Source: Lineus longissimus (Eukaryota; Nemertea; Pilidiophora; Heteronemertea; Lineidae). Taken from it: a DNA stretch of 64,000 nucleotides. Below the pieces are notes generated by a model that saw nothing but the letters and a program-made list of their open reading frames with translations, had not been told where the DNA came from and searched no databases. The position numbers and the translations under genes were made by a program. Positions 54,111-64,000 of this stretch are shown here, piece by piece. Where the stretch lies: NCBI RefSeq assembly GCF_910592395.1, contig NC_088312.1:17555292-17619291 (forward strand), in the 5' to 3' direction. Position 1 is the stretch's first letter. Each line of letters begins with the position of its first letter.

Positions 54111-54323
54111 TTGGAATTGAAAATTTGTAATTCAACAAACTACGAAAAGTTTAAAGACTTACCTATGTACATTAGGTACAGAATTCAAAGTTCTAAATCA
54201 ATCCCATCCAAACTACATGTAGGAGAATCGTTAATTATGAATCTCAAAGATGCAGAGGGTTACATATGTACAGTGTGGGCGATTATAAAAAGAAAACTAA
54301 CGCAAAAACATAAGTACATCTGA
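54111..54323 (+). pseudogene. small ORF, possibly from a Polinton/adinto-like element
   Basis: A 70-codon AT-rich frame (KFKDLPMYIRYRIQSSKSIP ... MNLKDAEGYICTVWA). Small proteins with a similar layout accompany Polinton/adinto-like elements, from memory. No clear start codon. The assignment is tentative. Confidence 0.3.
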
Positions 54324-54479
54324 TCCACTTGAGAATTAACTGCCAAGAATGGAAAACAGTTCTACAACTATGATTTAGTAGAATAAAAAAAGTTAATTTT
54401 ATAAACTCCTATGAATTTATCAAGTTAAACTCTCTCATTACTTTAGTCTCAACTGCTTTACAGCCCAAACATGATTATC

Positions 54480-54856
54480 TCAGGATGAGGTTGATGTCAT
54501 TTCAGATACTTGATAATACAACTTTTCTAATTCCTGAATAATGAGCTCAAATTCATTCGATGAAATATGTCCATTATTGATCGCTTTTGAAATTAGATTA
54601 TTGATATTGGACAAACACGTTTTATTCATGCTCAACACAGTCTTATGTTTTTTCACTTTTTTAATTCAGTCTAGGTAAAACAATTTTTCCAGCTAAACTT
54701 AGACTTGTACAAATAACAGACAACGGAATACTGACTACATTGGTAATGACCCCGCCAGCTCCAATACTCCCAATCGTTATGCCTGCGATAAAAAATGTGG
54801 TTTCAATCCAATGTATAACCGTGGAGGCTTTTTTATAGCTTTTATGTAATTTCATT
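54480..54856 (-). pseudogene. membrane-like protein fragment, Polinton/adinto-associated type
   Basis: Minus-strand reading KLHKSYKKASTVIHWIETTF is followed by a glycine-rich hydrophobic stretch with two likely membrane helices (GITIGSIGAGGVI, SIPLSVICTSLSLAGKIV), a stop near 54661, then NLISKAINNGHISSNEFELI. This order (basic start, hydrophobic core, ISxxEF helix) recurs in uncharacterised proteins next to Polinton-type polymerase genes. The frame is broken, so it is a relic. Confidence 0.4.
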
Positions 54857-55494
54857 CTTTTATTTATTTCTACTCGAATTGGTCTTTTGTCTTTTCAATT
54901 TGTATAAATATAAACTCGTCTGTTCTGGTGTCGCATCAAATTGATCCATTCTTAACTTATAAGGCTAATTCAATCACGAGGGAAACCAGAGTTGACATAG
55001 CGTCATTAACATCTTTACCAACTTTGAAATGAATAACATAACCTTGTTTTACCTCAATATAGTTACAATATGTCGAAAATAAAGTCAAATATACAGACTA
55101 TTAAACAATATAATGACAATAAGTCGAAGCAAGGTAGAATACATTTAAGAGTCGTCTTGTCAAGCGTTGTTAAACCGGTGCCTGTAAACTGCAGGTTGAT
55201 GAATGTTAGTGAAAAAGATAAACTGTGATGTGTCAATAGTTGGTAGTGTTTTCACCGCCAGAGTTATAAAATTAATATTTTTCAGAGTGCTTACCTGAAG
55301 TAGAGAGTTGAGACGTCATATAGTTTTTCGATTAGAGTATTTATTATCCACAGCACAGACTGGCGTTTCTTGGCAGATCCAGCCCATTTAAGGAAAACCA
55401 AGGGCGTGCCGTGGGCCAATAAAAACTCAAAACCATACTGAAATCATCTACCCTCGACTTCGTGGACCAACCATTTTACGTACGACCCATGTCT
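54857..55494. other. HACE1 intron, no other gene
   Basis: AT-rich; nothing recognised. Confidence 0.4.
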
Positions 55495-55870
55495 TCCAGT
55501 GTTCTTGACTTGGCCACCAGGGGGCTAGAAGTGGAGACCTAAAAAGTGTGTTATCTGTGAGAGACTCGTTTTCGATAGTATTTTGATGGTACGTTTTCCT
55601 AGCAAGGGTACATCATATATCATACGGGTTTTTGATTTGTCCAAATTTTCAAGGACAGAGGGGTCAAATGGCGTAAATTGGTTGTTTGAGTGTAACTATG
55701 ACACGTTTCTTAACCGCAAAAGCTATGAATTTGAAATTTGGTACACATGACTCCCTACGTCATGTAACATCGGAAACTGAATTACAATCTGATCTGATTC
55801 TCGACTTGGCGACCAGGAGGCCAAAACTAAAAAAGGGAAAAGTGCAATATCTCGCTTATTAGTGACTTGT
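55495..55870 (+). repeat. GCTCACC dispersed repeat, internal fragment
   Basis: cttggccaccagggggctag, tttttgatttgtccaaattttc and gtgcaatatctcgcttatta belong to the family modules. Ends where the second-family repeat begins. Confidence 0.65.
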
Positions 55871-56345
55871 TTTTAGCTCAGCTGACAAAGTCAGCGGAGC
55901 TAGTCAAATAGCTATTCGATTGGTGTCCATCCTTCCATCCATCCTGCCATCCTTCCATCCATCCAGCCATCTGTAGACAAAGTTGGGCATTTTGTAATCA
56001 TACAACCGAGGCTCTTCAAATCTAGTCTTGCTTATAAACACCGCAGAAAATGTTGCTTACGGAAAAAAATTTGGGCGATTCGACTCAAATTCAGCTCCCC
56101 AGGGGGCAAAATGCGTAAATGAAAAAACAATTTTTTGACGCTCTATTCCAGCAGATAAAAGCTTGAAATAAAGTTGAAAAGGTCTTCATGATACAGAAGT
56201 TTTGATATAAAATAGATTAGTGTCGATTTATATCACCAGTTGGCGGTAGTGAGCAAAACTGTTGTTTGACCCCGGATGACCACGCTTTAAATTTCCCGCC
56301 GAGGTTACCTGGAGAACTATCATCAAGAAAATGGCGGCGACCTTT
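55871..56345 (+). repeat. second dispersed family, with CCAT microsatellite
   Basis: tttttagctcagctgacaaagtcagcggagct is an imperfect hairpin (GCTGAC ... GTCAGC). A (ccatcctt)n-like run follows at 55926-55972. The body matches 60999-61345 (gatagaagcttgaaataaag there, agataaaagcttgaaataaa here). Confidence 0.7.
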
Positions 56346-58394
56346 TTATTTCTACCGGAGCGATGATTTGTAAGTGACAAATTTTCTTATTTAAGCCTTT
56401 ATGGAAATGTATTTTGGTACGAAACTTCACACGTTTATAGAAAAGATCAACGAGAATGTGTTCAAATGCCCTCATAACGATGAGTTCAACGGAATTTGGT
56501 CAAAACAACCTTCGAATGGAGTCAACTTTCTTTGCGAAATTGAAGCGACAACCTCATTATTTATCGTAATTTATGCAGATCTGAGTCCAGCTGATGGGTG
56601 ATGTTCTGATTTGTGTTCAAACTATTGGAAACTTCGGAAATTAGTTCTATTAATTCTACTATTCTGCAGGAGTATATTATAGCCATTGATGTTGACAGCT
56701 AAAAGCACGAAAACTTTGTTGTTGATCGTCGAGGCGGATTGATATGTGGTTGTGGGTCCAAGGCGATTAGGTCATTCAGTTAGTTTGAGAAAGATCATGA
56801 TCATAAAGATGCGTGTTGTGTTATCATAACCGGAAAATAAGTTGAAGTTATTATTAGTACTACGATTCTTACATGAGCAAAAAGTAGACGTTTTAAGCAA
56901 CACAATAATGTTACTCCCGTAAAAAAACTGTCAATTCTCCTTACCACAGAAGCCAAGCCATTGCTGTTATAGTGTTAAGTTATGGAGGGGCTTAATCAAT
57001 TACCTGCACTCCCTGTGGGGTGAATAACATTATCTTTTGAACAGCTGGCCGTAGGGGGATGATTGGTATACCTGCTGACCTGTTGAACCCAGGTTAATGT
57101 TATTTTCAATCCACGATTGCAGGTCACCTGATTTTCGAGATTTCGCGGGAAATGAAATTGTAAACGAACGCATGTGTGCAGTTCAAATGTAAACAAAAAT
57201 GTACTTTTGGTACTTTTGGTTGCTGGACTTGGGTTTTCCCGCAGTTAGGAGCTGGGGTCAAATTGGTGGTCAATTGTTTATGGGTGCTGTTTTAGTCAGA
57301 GGTAGCCCTTGATTATGAAGGGATTTTCAAATTAAGGTCACCATGGTCTTTTTATGTGTTCACCACAGCTTTCAATACTTGATGAATATGAAGAGGCGTG
57401 CGGAACCTGACATGGCCTTACCAAGGAGCTCCTCACAGTGCTGAACTTCTAGCTTGCCTGTCGACTAAGTGCCTTTTTGGCCGAGACATTGCTACATGTA
57501 GGAGGAGCACGCATTTTAAATTTATAGTAGTGATAGTTCAGTTGGTTCGAGCCATTTGGAAGCCGACATGTGAAGGCCTATCTGGGTTCTCCTTCTTCTC
57601 CGTATAAAAAGGGGCATATTGCTGACTAAGGAACAAGGCATATTGACATTGCCTCATCATCTCTATCGGACCAATTGATATACTTTTATATGCACACATA
57701 CATCACGCCATTTCAGGGTCCGAGTCTGTGGACAATTGGTTTGATTAATTTGTCTCTTCGATATTGCTCCTTTATTGCATTAGATTTTCATCGCAATTCA
57801 ATCTATTCAAGATGTAGCCAATTTGAACCTGTCTGCGCTAAGGATAGATCGACTCACTAGGGATACGCAGTAGAGCACAATGTCATGACCCTTTGTATTG
57901 TAAATTCCAACCACCTGCAGGACAGGTCAATTTCTCTCAATAAAATTAATTTTGTTGACTCCTGTAATCTTTACCTTATTAAAAAAAGACAGTGGTGTTA
58001 GTCCCAAACTGGTCATTTCTATTTATTTTGACCTCTGTTAAATCAGGATACCTCTCAATTACAGACAGCATTTTGTATCCTTGTGCTGTACAACCCAGCC
58101 TGGACATACCACAGTTGTCCATGGAGAAGTCTCATCCTCTCTGACACTTCTTTTCTGTAAAGCTACCGATACAACATACTGAACTAGGGATATATTCCGT
58201 TGCCTCCTGTAATATTTACATACCATGGCTGATTAGTTCAATCATATTTCATCCAGCTGGCAGCTCTGCATTGGAAATTTTAGTGGTATAACGTGTTCTC
58301 TTGACCTTCAAACAGTAGTATAAAGCCGATATTTACTACTTTACACCCTCAGTCCTATGTTATTAGGTCATCCAGCTGAGTGCCAGGCCCTTGG
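56346..58394. other. HACE1 intron, no other gene
   Basis: Several short open frames (56401-56601, 57398-57607) have no motifs. The start of this stretch resembles the 3' part of the second dispersed family. Nothing else is supported. Confidence 0.4.
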
Positions 58395-58565
58395 GCCTCT
58401 TGTTGATGATATTTGTGTGGTAGTTACTCCAAGCAACTATACATCACGTGTCGTACCGACTTTGGTTTGACCTATATACTATACATGCAGTTGTTTCTTT
58501 ACCAGGATGAATTCCTAACGACCAAATATCTATACGGTGAGCACAATGGCCCTTGGCCATTTCAT
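58395..58565 (+). repeat. dispersed repeat, uninterrupted homologue of the LINE target
   Basis: gtagttactccaagcaac, then cgtaccgactttggtttgac and ccaaatatctatacggtgag, ending acaatggcccttggccattt. It matches the two halves split by the LINE at 10190-11877 and so shows the empty site. Confidence 0.8.
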
Positions 58566-58932
58566 TCAAGTTCTTCATTAGAAGGAAACTTTTCAATTTT
58601 CTTATATCCAATGGCTTTTGTATGTATCATACAATCATCAATCACATGCTTATCATCATTTGGTGATAAAGCTACCTTGTTGACGCATTCCGTAGACTCT
58701 ATATGCTTGTGACTTCTGAACAGATTCATTTTTCTATGAAAATTCACTCTCTTCAAAATTACATTTATAATAGTCTGGAAATGTTATTGATTTTTCTACC
58801 GCTGATTTTTTTGAGGCCTTTACAGTGTTTACTAGTATCATACTCTGTCTTAAACACGTACAATTTTGGCATTAGAACAATGAATGCAGTAATAGCCATA
58901 ACACATGCTTCATCTTTAAATTTTCCTTTTTA
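58562..58932 (-). pseudogene. Polinton-type DNA polymerase B, C-terminal fragment
   Basis: Minus-strand reading starts GKFKDEACVMAITAFIVL, then PKLYVFK and CKGLKK, and after a frame break KMNLFRSHKHIESTE and CVNKVALSPNDDKHVIDD. This is the order at the C-terminus of protein-primed B-family polymerases of Polinton/Maverick-like elements. It has stops and frame breaks, so it is a relic. Confidence 0.65.
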
Positions 58933-59535
58933 GCTCACCTCTGGGGAGCTGATACGATACCATGGCGTCTGTCGTCCGTTAGCGGAGCACGTTTCGTCAC
59001 CGCTATAGGGCTAGATGGCTTAAAACTTGTCGTGATTGTAGCTTTGGGCAATATGCCTAGAATTATTTTTATTTTTCACAATATGACCTACTTTCTGGCC
59101 TCCAGGTGGCCATCCTGGAAATTGTTTTTTTGCCTATTTGAAGCTAATGGTTGTACGTAGAGTGAAGACATTTCTATGGTAGGTATATCTAATAAGTTTT
59201 AGTGACATATCACACGGGTTTTTGATTTGACCTACTTTTCAAGGTCACAGATGTCAAAGTTCACTAAATCACTGATAGGTGGCACGTTTCGTTTCTATTT
59301 GAGCTAGAAGGTTCTAAACTTGTAAGGACATATATCTAGGGACCCTCTATTCTACCCAAAAAAATTGTCTTGCTCGGACTTCAAATATGGCCACCAGGCG
59401 GCCATCTTGAAAATTAAACAAAGTCGGATTGCAACTAAATTTCATGTGATTGTATATCTATGTACACTCTACAACATCCTTGATTTTCAGTCAAATCCAT
59501 CTACCAATATGGCTGCCAGGGGGCCATCTTGATAA
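58928..59535 (+). repeat. GCTCACC dispersed repeat inserted in the polymerase relic
   Basis: Starts ttttagctcacctctgggga with ccatggcgtctgtcgtccgt, and includes aggtcacagatgtca (about 59239) and two atggc(c/t)gccaggSggccatctt phrases, as at 26750-26890. It separates two parts of the polymerase B relic. Confidence 0.7.
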
Positions 59536-59567
59536 TAATGTTTTAATGTTGTGGTGAATAACATATT

Positions 59568-59855
59568 TTAACATAATTTACCATTCAGTTGTTCTGCTGC
59601 TAAAGGATAGTCATTATGTAAATCATACAAATCCGCTTGATATTCTAAATCTACTTCAAGCGTGCATGACATCACATTACCATCAAGGTTATTCACATCT
59701 AGATACATAATATAACTTGATTTTTTAGCTGGTTCATAATTCTTCATAGTTTTAGCATGTCCATTTGAAATCATAGATATTACACCCCTGATTCCTTTCT
59801 CAAAAAACATGTACATGTCTGAGTCGGTTAAAAGTTCTAGGTTAACAGGAGTCAT
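59568..59855 (-). pseudogene. Polinton-type DNA polymerase B, palm fragment
   Basis: A 95-codon minus-strand frame reads TDSDMYMFFEKGIRGVISMI, then SYIMYLDVNNLDGNVMS and EVDLEYQADLYDLHNDYPLA. The YLDxNNLYG motif is the catalytic palm motif of protein-primed B-family polymerases; here its tyrosine is aspartate. A segment of roughly 20 residues after the motif seems deleted. It precedes the C-terminal fragment at 58932-58562 in the correct order, with a repeat inserted between them. Confidence 0.7.
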
Positions 59856-60655
59856 TTTTAACGTGGCGTACGGTCTTCATCAAGTTGTTGATCTTCTTGA
59901 TTATCTCCATCACCTTGATCGACAAATCCTCCTGCATTCAGCCAAAAATCCATGCTGAAATCGCTAAAATAGCTAGTGTTACATAGCCTGTACGTATTCC
60001 CTGCTGCTGACATTACACTAGAGTAATCTTCATTGCTGCCATGTTTTTTTTATGTTTCTTAAAACAAAAGCTGTTCTCAGAAAGGTGGCACTGATATATT
60101 TATAGCATTTCTTCGAGTCATTCTTGTGTGTTTTCTATGGAAAACCTCTAATAACTATTTTTCAATTTTGGGACTTAGGTCGACACGACAAGTTGGACAG
60201 AAAAAAATGAATTGACCATCATATCTATATATATTTATATTTATATACATCACCTCCACAAAACGATTTAGCGAATGAATGCCATTGTAACATTGCTGGA
60301 GGCTAAAGTTTGTATATCAAAACAGATACTTTTTGTAACATTTGAAAATACCTGTCCTGTATATAAAATTAGTTGGAAAATTTGAAATCAGTAGTCCTTT
60401 CGAGATGGTACAAATACTGCTGCTGTCTCCCACCCACAAAAATGCCTGTGTTATGCAAAGTCCTCCTTCTTCTCCACTGGGCTTCAAACCAAGCGCAGTT
60501 GCGGGTGTTAACTTCAACATGAGAAGAATATAGTTCGTGGCAAATAGAGTCCACGGAATGCCGATGCAAATAAAGAGAGAAAAGTTTTCGCACTGCTTGG
60601 AGAGAACTAAATTTGCTATGATACTGATATTTCATTTTTCGATTGGCAATTGCAG
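59856..60655. other. HACE1 intron, no other gene
   Basis: AT-rich, with a (TATA)n stretch at 60221-60248. Short open frames at 60317-60533 have no motifs. Confidence 0.4.
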
Positions 60656-60805
60656 GAAGTACATTCCAACCAAATAGCAATTCATCCGTAAATCCAGACC
60701 ACTTAGAGTACTTCAAGTTTGCTGGCCAAGTGATGGGCCTTGCTCTCTACCACAAGCATCTGCTCAACGTTTACTTCACTCGCTCATTCTACAAGCATAT
60801 ACTAG
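60656..60805 (+). CDS. HACE1: HACE1 exon e (HECT domain)
   Basis: 150 bp, acceptor gattggcaattgcag, donor G|gtgagt. Encodes [39 protein letters not shown] and TRSFYKHIL. The human protein is nearly the same here. This part of the HECT N-lobe helps bind the E2 enzyme. The next exon (IPVNYQD region) was not found in the remaining 3.2 kb. Confidence 0.96.
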
Positions 60806-60998
60806 GTGAGTGTGAGATGCATACCTACTTTACTTATTTAATTCCCAGTAATTTTGCCATCTATTCTGTCTTTCAGAGGACGAGTATCAACAGGAATACT
60901 GCCACACCTGCACTTGTAGTTCACCGGCATCCTACAGAGGACAGTGGTGAAGTAGCTTGAGTGCTGGAGCCCTGACCGAGGTCGTGGGTTCCAATTCA

Positions 60999-61620
60999 TT
61001 TTTAGCTCAGCTAGTCAAATAGCTATTCAGAGGTGTCTGTGTGTGAGTGAATCAGTCAGTCATTCAGTCCATCTGTCCAACTATGCCCCATGTTTTGAAA
61101 CAGTTGTAGCTAGACTGTCCATATTTGTTGGAGAGGTAGACATGGGTAAAATCTGATCAGAAACAAAAAATCAGCCCAAACCGACCTAATTTGAGGTCGC
61201 CGTGGGGCAAAAGGCATAAATTAAGACACTTTTTCTCCTTTTATTCCAGTAGATAGAAGCTTGAAATAAAGTTGGAGAAGTCTGCATAATATAGAGGTTT
61301 TGACATAAAATATATTAGTTTCAATTTCTGTCACCTGTTGGCAGTATTGAGCAAGAGTGTAAGTTGGAACATTGCCAGCAATGTTTGAATTTCGCGGTTC
61401 GAAGCATTCCCTCGGAATCGCAAGCAATATCATTGTTACGCAGTGATTTTCTGTGCGCCTGAAGCTGCATGTAAACACCAGCCATTTTGTTGAGAGTGAA
61501 GCGATGATAAATCAAATTTGAAGGAATGAAATCACTTCAAATCAATGGTGTAAGTCGATCTTCCGCTCAACACACCAGGTGAGATGTTTAGATTAGATCA
61601 TTGACATTGGATTGACATTA
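60999..61620 (+). repeat. second dispersed family, copy
   Basis: tttttagctcagctagtcaaatagctattcag, cagtccatctgtccaac, tctgatcagaaacaaaaaatc, and the 3' part tcaaatcaatggtgtaagtc, cgctcaacacaccaggtgag. Matches 30515-31110. Confidence 0.75.
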
Positions 61621-61624
61621 TTAG

Positions 61625-62707
61625 TTTTTGGCTCACCGTTACGGGAGTCTATACAATAGCACTGTGTCCTTCGTCTGTCGTCGTATCATGTGGCACCTTT
61701 CTTAACCGCTAGTGCTATGAACTTGAAACTTTGTACTCATGACCCCCTCGGTCAGAGGTACTCTGACACTGAAGTTCAGTCCAGTCTGGTTCATGACTTG
61801 GCCACTAGGGAGCCAAAACTAAAAACATAAAAAGTGTGATATGTCTCTTATTAATGATTCGTTTTCAATAAAGATTTTATGGTAGGTACTCCGAACAAGG
61901 ATACATCACACATCATACAGGTTTTTGATTTGACCTACTTTTCAAGGTCACAGAGGTCGAATGGCATAAATTGGCTGTTGGATGTAACTATGGCACGTTT
62001 CTAAACTGCAATGACTATTGATCCCAAATTTGGTACACATGTACCCCTTAGTCAGGTGATCTCAGGGACCGAAGTTCGGTCCAATATGATTCACCACTTC
62101 TCCAACAGGGGGCAAAATCCAAAAACCTTAAAAATGTGATTGTTCCTTAACTTCTTGACCGATTGCCACCAGTTTGATATCATGGGTACATCTAACCACC
62201 ATACAGTATACTTCAAACAGGTTTTTAATTTGACCTACTTTTCAAGGTCACAGAGGACAAATGGCATAAATTGGCCATCAGGCCGTAACTATGGCACGTT
62301 TCTTAACCGCAATGACTATTGATCACAAATTAAGTACACATGTACCCCTTGGTCTGGTGATGACAGGTACCGAAGTTTGGTCCAATCTGATTTGCCTTTT
62401 GGCTTCCAGGGAGGGGGCCAAATCCAAAATTCTTCAAAATGTTATCATTCCTTAAATACTTGCCCGATTGGCACTAATTTTATATCATAATCTAATTCTA
62501 ACAACCATTCAATGTTTCACCCGGGTCTTTTTTGATTTGACCTACTTTTCAAGGTCACAGTGGTCAAATGTACTGTAAATTGGCCATTATGGGGAAATTG
62601 AAATTGCTTGGACCTACATCAAACCTAACACTACATGACACAATACCATGCTCTTCATCCACCCTTTCCTCCACATGGGGTGAGCACAATGGCCCTGGCC
62701 ATTTATC
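61625..62707 (+). repeat. GCTCACC dispersed repeat, complete copy
   Basis: Starts tttttggctcaccgttacgg, has three modules (gcacctttc, ggcacgtttc, ggcacgtttc at about 61691, 61991 and 62296), and ends atggggtgagcacaatggcc then ctggccattta. AGGTCA repeats are degenerate in the second half-site (61945, 62245, 62557). Confidence 0.85.
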
Positions 62708-63210
62708 ATTGCTGATAGATCCCCAAAATTTTGACCTTGTATGGGATGAGAAAAAGACAAACTTGTCACGGTGTCGCCCCTTTTGTCAGTCCCTCCACTT
62801 GGAATATTGGTTGGTGCAAAGCGCAGTTGTTTTAAAAGTACCCAACGAATCAGTGCATGGGGTTCAATTATAGGTAAAGAACATTAAGATGATGATTTTT
62901 AGAAGAGTATATCAGAAGTTATGCGATAGCCTTAAATTTGACGATCCGAAGGTTTCGAGACTCGGCAAAATGGTGGATTGTAACCAAATTAGCATAATCA
63001 GACCAGAACCTTTCTTCCCAATGTGCGCTCGAAATGCATAGTTATGGCTCAAAATCACCCAAACTCTACTCATGGGGTAAACCTCTACTGAGAATAATTG
63101 CTTTAACTTCGGTAAACATGTCATGAGTGCTGAAGACAACCACTTTTAGATCGTTTTTCTGTGTCTCAAGTCACCTCTGTAGAAATGTGCAGTAAAGCTA
63201 TATGTATAGA
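62708..63210. other. non-coding stretch
   Basis: No gene seen. Confidence 0.4.
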
Positions 63211-64000
63211 TATAATAATAATAATAATAAAACGATATTTGTATGGCGCCGCTCATGTATATATCGCTGCGCCTCACAGAGATAAAAATAAATAGGCCTA
63301 AATACATTACTTAAAAACATTACGTAAAAGGTATTAGTACATATTATAAAATGATTTGAAAAGGTGGGTCTTCAGACTCTTCCTGAAAGCTGGCAGCGAG
63401 CTGGCAGATTTTATTGCCAGAGGGAGATCGTTCCAGAGCCTAGGGGCTGCAACTGAGAAGGAACGATCTCCAATAGTACGCCTAGTGCGTGGTACTGCCA
63501 GCGTCAGGGAGTCTGAAGACCGTAGTGATCTGGTTTGAGTATAAAATTCAAGTTTTAGATAAAATGGTGACATGTTGTGCAAACACTTGAAGACAAGGAC
63601 GAGTAGCTTAAAATCAATCCGTAGCTCTACGGACAGCCAATGTAGTTTAAACAGGACTGGAGTAATATAGTCACGAGAGCTACTGATTGTTATCAGTCTA
63701 GCAGAATGATTTTGAAGTCTCTGGAGACATGCAATTTGTGCAGCAGAAGCACCAGCCAGAAGTGAGTTGCAGTGATCTAAACGCGATGTCACGAGGGAGT
63801 GGACTGCAGGTCCTGCAGGTGTCAGTGTCAATGACACTCCGAATCTGACCAAGCTGTCTTAAGGTGGAAACTGCAACTTGACAAGATGCTACTAACTTGA
63901 CGTTACATGGTCAGTTGGGAGTCGAGCTTCACACCCTGACTTCGTACATGACATCTTGGCTTAATCATTGCATCGCCAACTTTCAGCACAAGAGATTCAC
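63211..64000 (-). pseudogene. CR1/L2-like LINE 3' part, runs off the right edge
   Basis: From the 3' end: an (ATT)n tail at 63211-63230, then gcgccatacaaatatcg (reverse complement), typical of L2/CR1. The coding part to 63852 reads HSLVTSRLDHCNSLLAGASA, LHWLSVELRIDFKLLVLVF and APRLWNDLPLAI, ending KSFYNMY-stop at 63334. Towards the edge other frames carry LVLKVGDAMIKPRCHV and GVKLDSQLTM, with at least two frame breaks near 63852-63910. RT catalytic motifs would lie beyond the window. Confidence 0.85.

Larger units (their letters stand above)
35137..60805 (+). other. HACE1: HACE1 gene span (five exons, partial)
   Basis: HACE1 is a HECT-type E3 ubiquitin ligase with N-terminal ankyrin repeats. 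In mammals it ubiquitinates active Rac1 and acts at Golgi and endosomal membranes. The five exons here encode the linker before the HECT domain and the first part of its N-lobe. All splice sites are GT-AG, and all phases join without a stop to give about 200 residues highly similar to what I recall of the human protein. Intron lengths are 0.65, 6.2, 10.4 and 7.8 kb, swollen by mobile DNA: the complete P-like transposon occupies the third intron here. Upstream ankyrin exons and the C-lobe with the catalytic cysteine are outside what I could find. Confidence 0.93.

Noticed and set aside
60806-61000. Continuation of HACE1 exon e past 60805 in the open frame
   Set aside because: The frame stays open for a while but a consensus gtgagt donor ends the conserved protein exactly at the human exon-like border.
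1-64000. rRNA or tRNA genes
   Set aside because: I looked for tRNA-like A and B boxes with folding arms and for rRNA phrases and saw none that hold up; a covariance search would be decisive.

Overview
This is a eukaryotic window, most likely from a marine deuterostome invertebrate such as an echinoderm or hemichordate. That assignment is inferred from host exons closest to deuterostome HACE1, from consensus GT-AG introns, from AT-rich non-coding DNA, and from the mix of CR1/L2-like LINEs, DIRS retrotransposons, Polinton-like polymerase relics and a P-like DNA transposon. I cannot name the species. Most of the 64 kb is mobile DNA in various states of decay, with a few host exons between the insertions.

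Host genes. Five consecutive exons of HACE1, an ankyrin-HECT E3 ubiquitin ligase, lie on the plus strand (35137-35205, 35853-36052, 42258-42355, 52731-52818, 60656-60805). Their phases agree, and together they encode the region before the HECT domain and its first half. Upstream ankyrin exons and the catalytic-cysteine exons were not found. An unrecognised spliced gene lies on the minus strand (24545 down to 21227, four phase-compatible exons). Two plus-strand exons of a bromodomain protein lie at 13549-14113, and one isolated coiled-coil exon at 15642-15812. A long, intronless, broken coding region lies at about 16880-18982.

The most striking object is a complete P-like DNA transposon at 46426-52546, inside the HACE1 intron. 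It has 33-bp terminal inverted repeats (32/33 matching) that begin CATG, as in Drosophila P, plus matching subterminal inverted repeats. It carries two intact, spliced, convergent genes. One (minus strand) is an 857-aa P/THAP9-type transposase with a ZAD-like zinc finger at its N-terminus in place of THAP. The other (plus strand) is a 471-aa protein with an ING-type PHD finger, a lysine-rich linker, and a module that resembles the C-terminal part normally found within the transposase. This looks like a two-component, chromatin-reading P-like element.

Other mobile DNA. From the left: a LINE (1510-7253) split by a 3-kb nested insertion; a foldback element (7248-7587); a GGTCTC-ended MITE in two opposite copies (9290-9954, 22795-23475); a CR1/L2-like LINE (10190-11877, minus); a Harbinger-like MITE with TTA duplications (14394-15381); two DIRS elements (about 27190-29510 and 43462-46152); a LINE with a damaged catalytic residue (31770-32979, minus); Polinton-type DNA polymerase B remnants (58562-59855, minus); and a CR1/L2-like LINE tail running off the right edge. 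A dispersed family of about 1.1 kb recurs throughout, with a 5' hairpin, a CGT microsatellite, a repeated 300-bp module and a 3' hairpin. It resembles Helentron-associated elements and contains repeated AGGTCA-N3-AGGTCA motifs, the layout of nuclear-receptor DR3 sites.

All identifications come from reading the sequence and from remembered family motifs. No database search was run.
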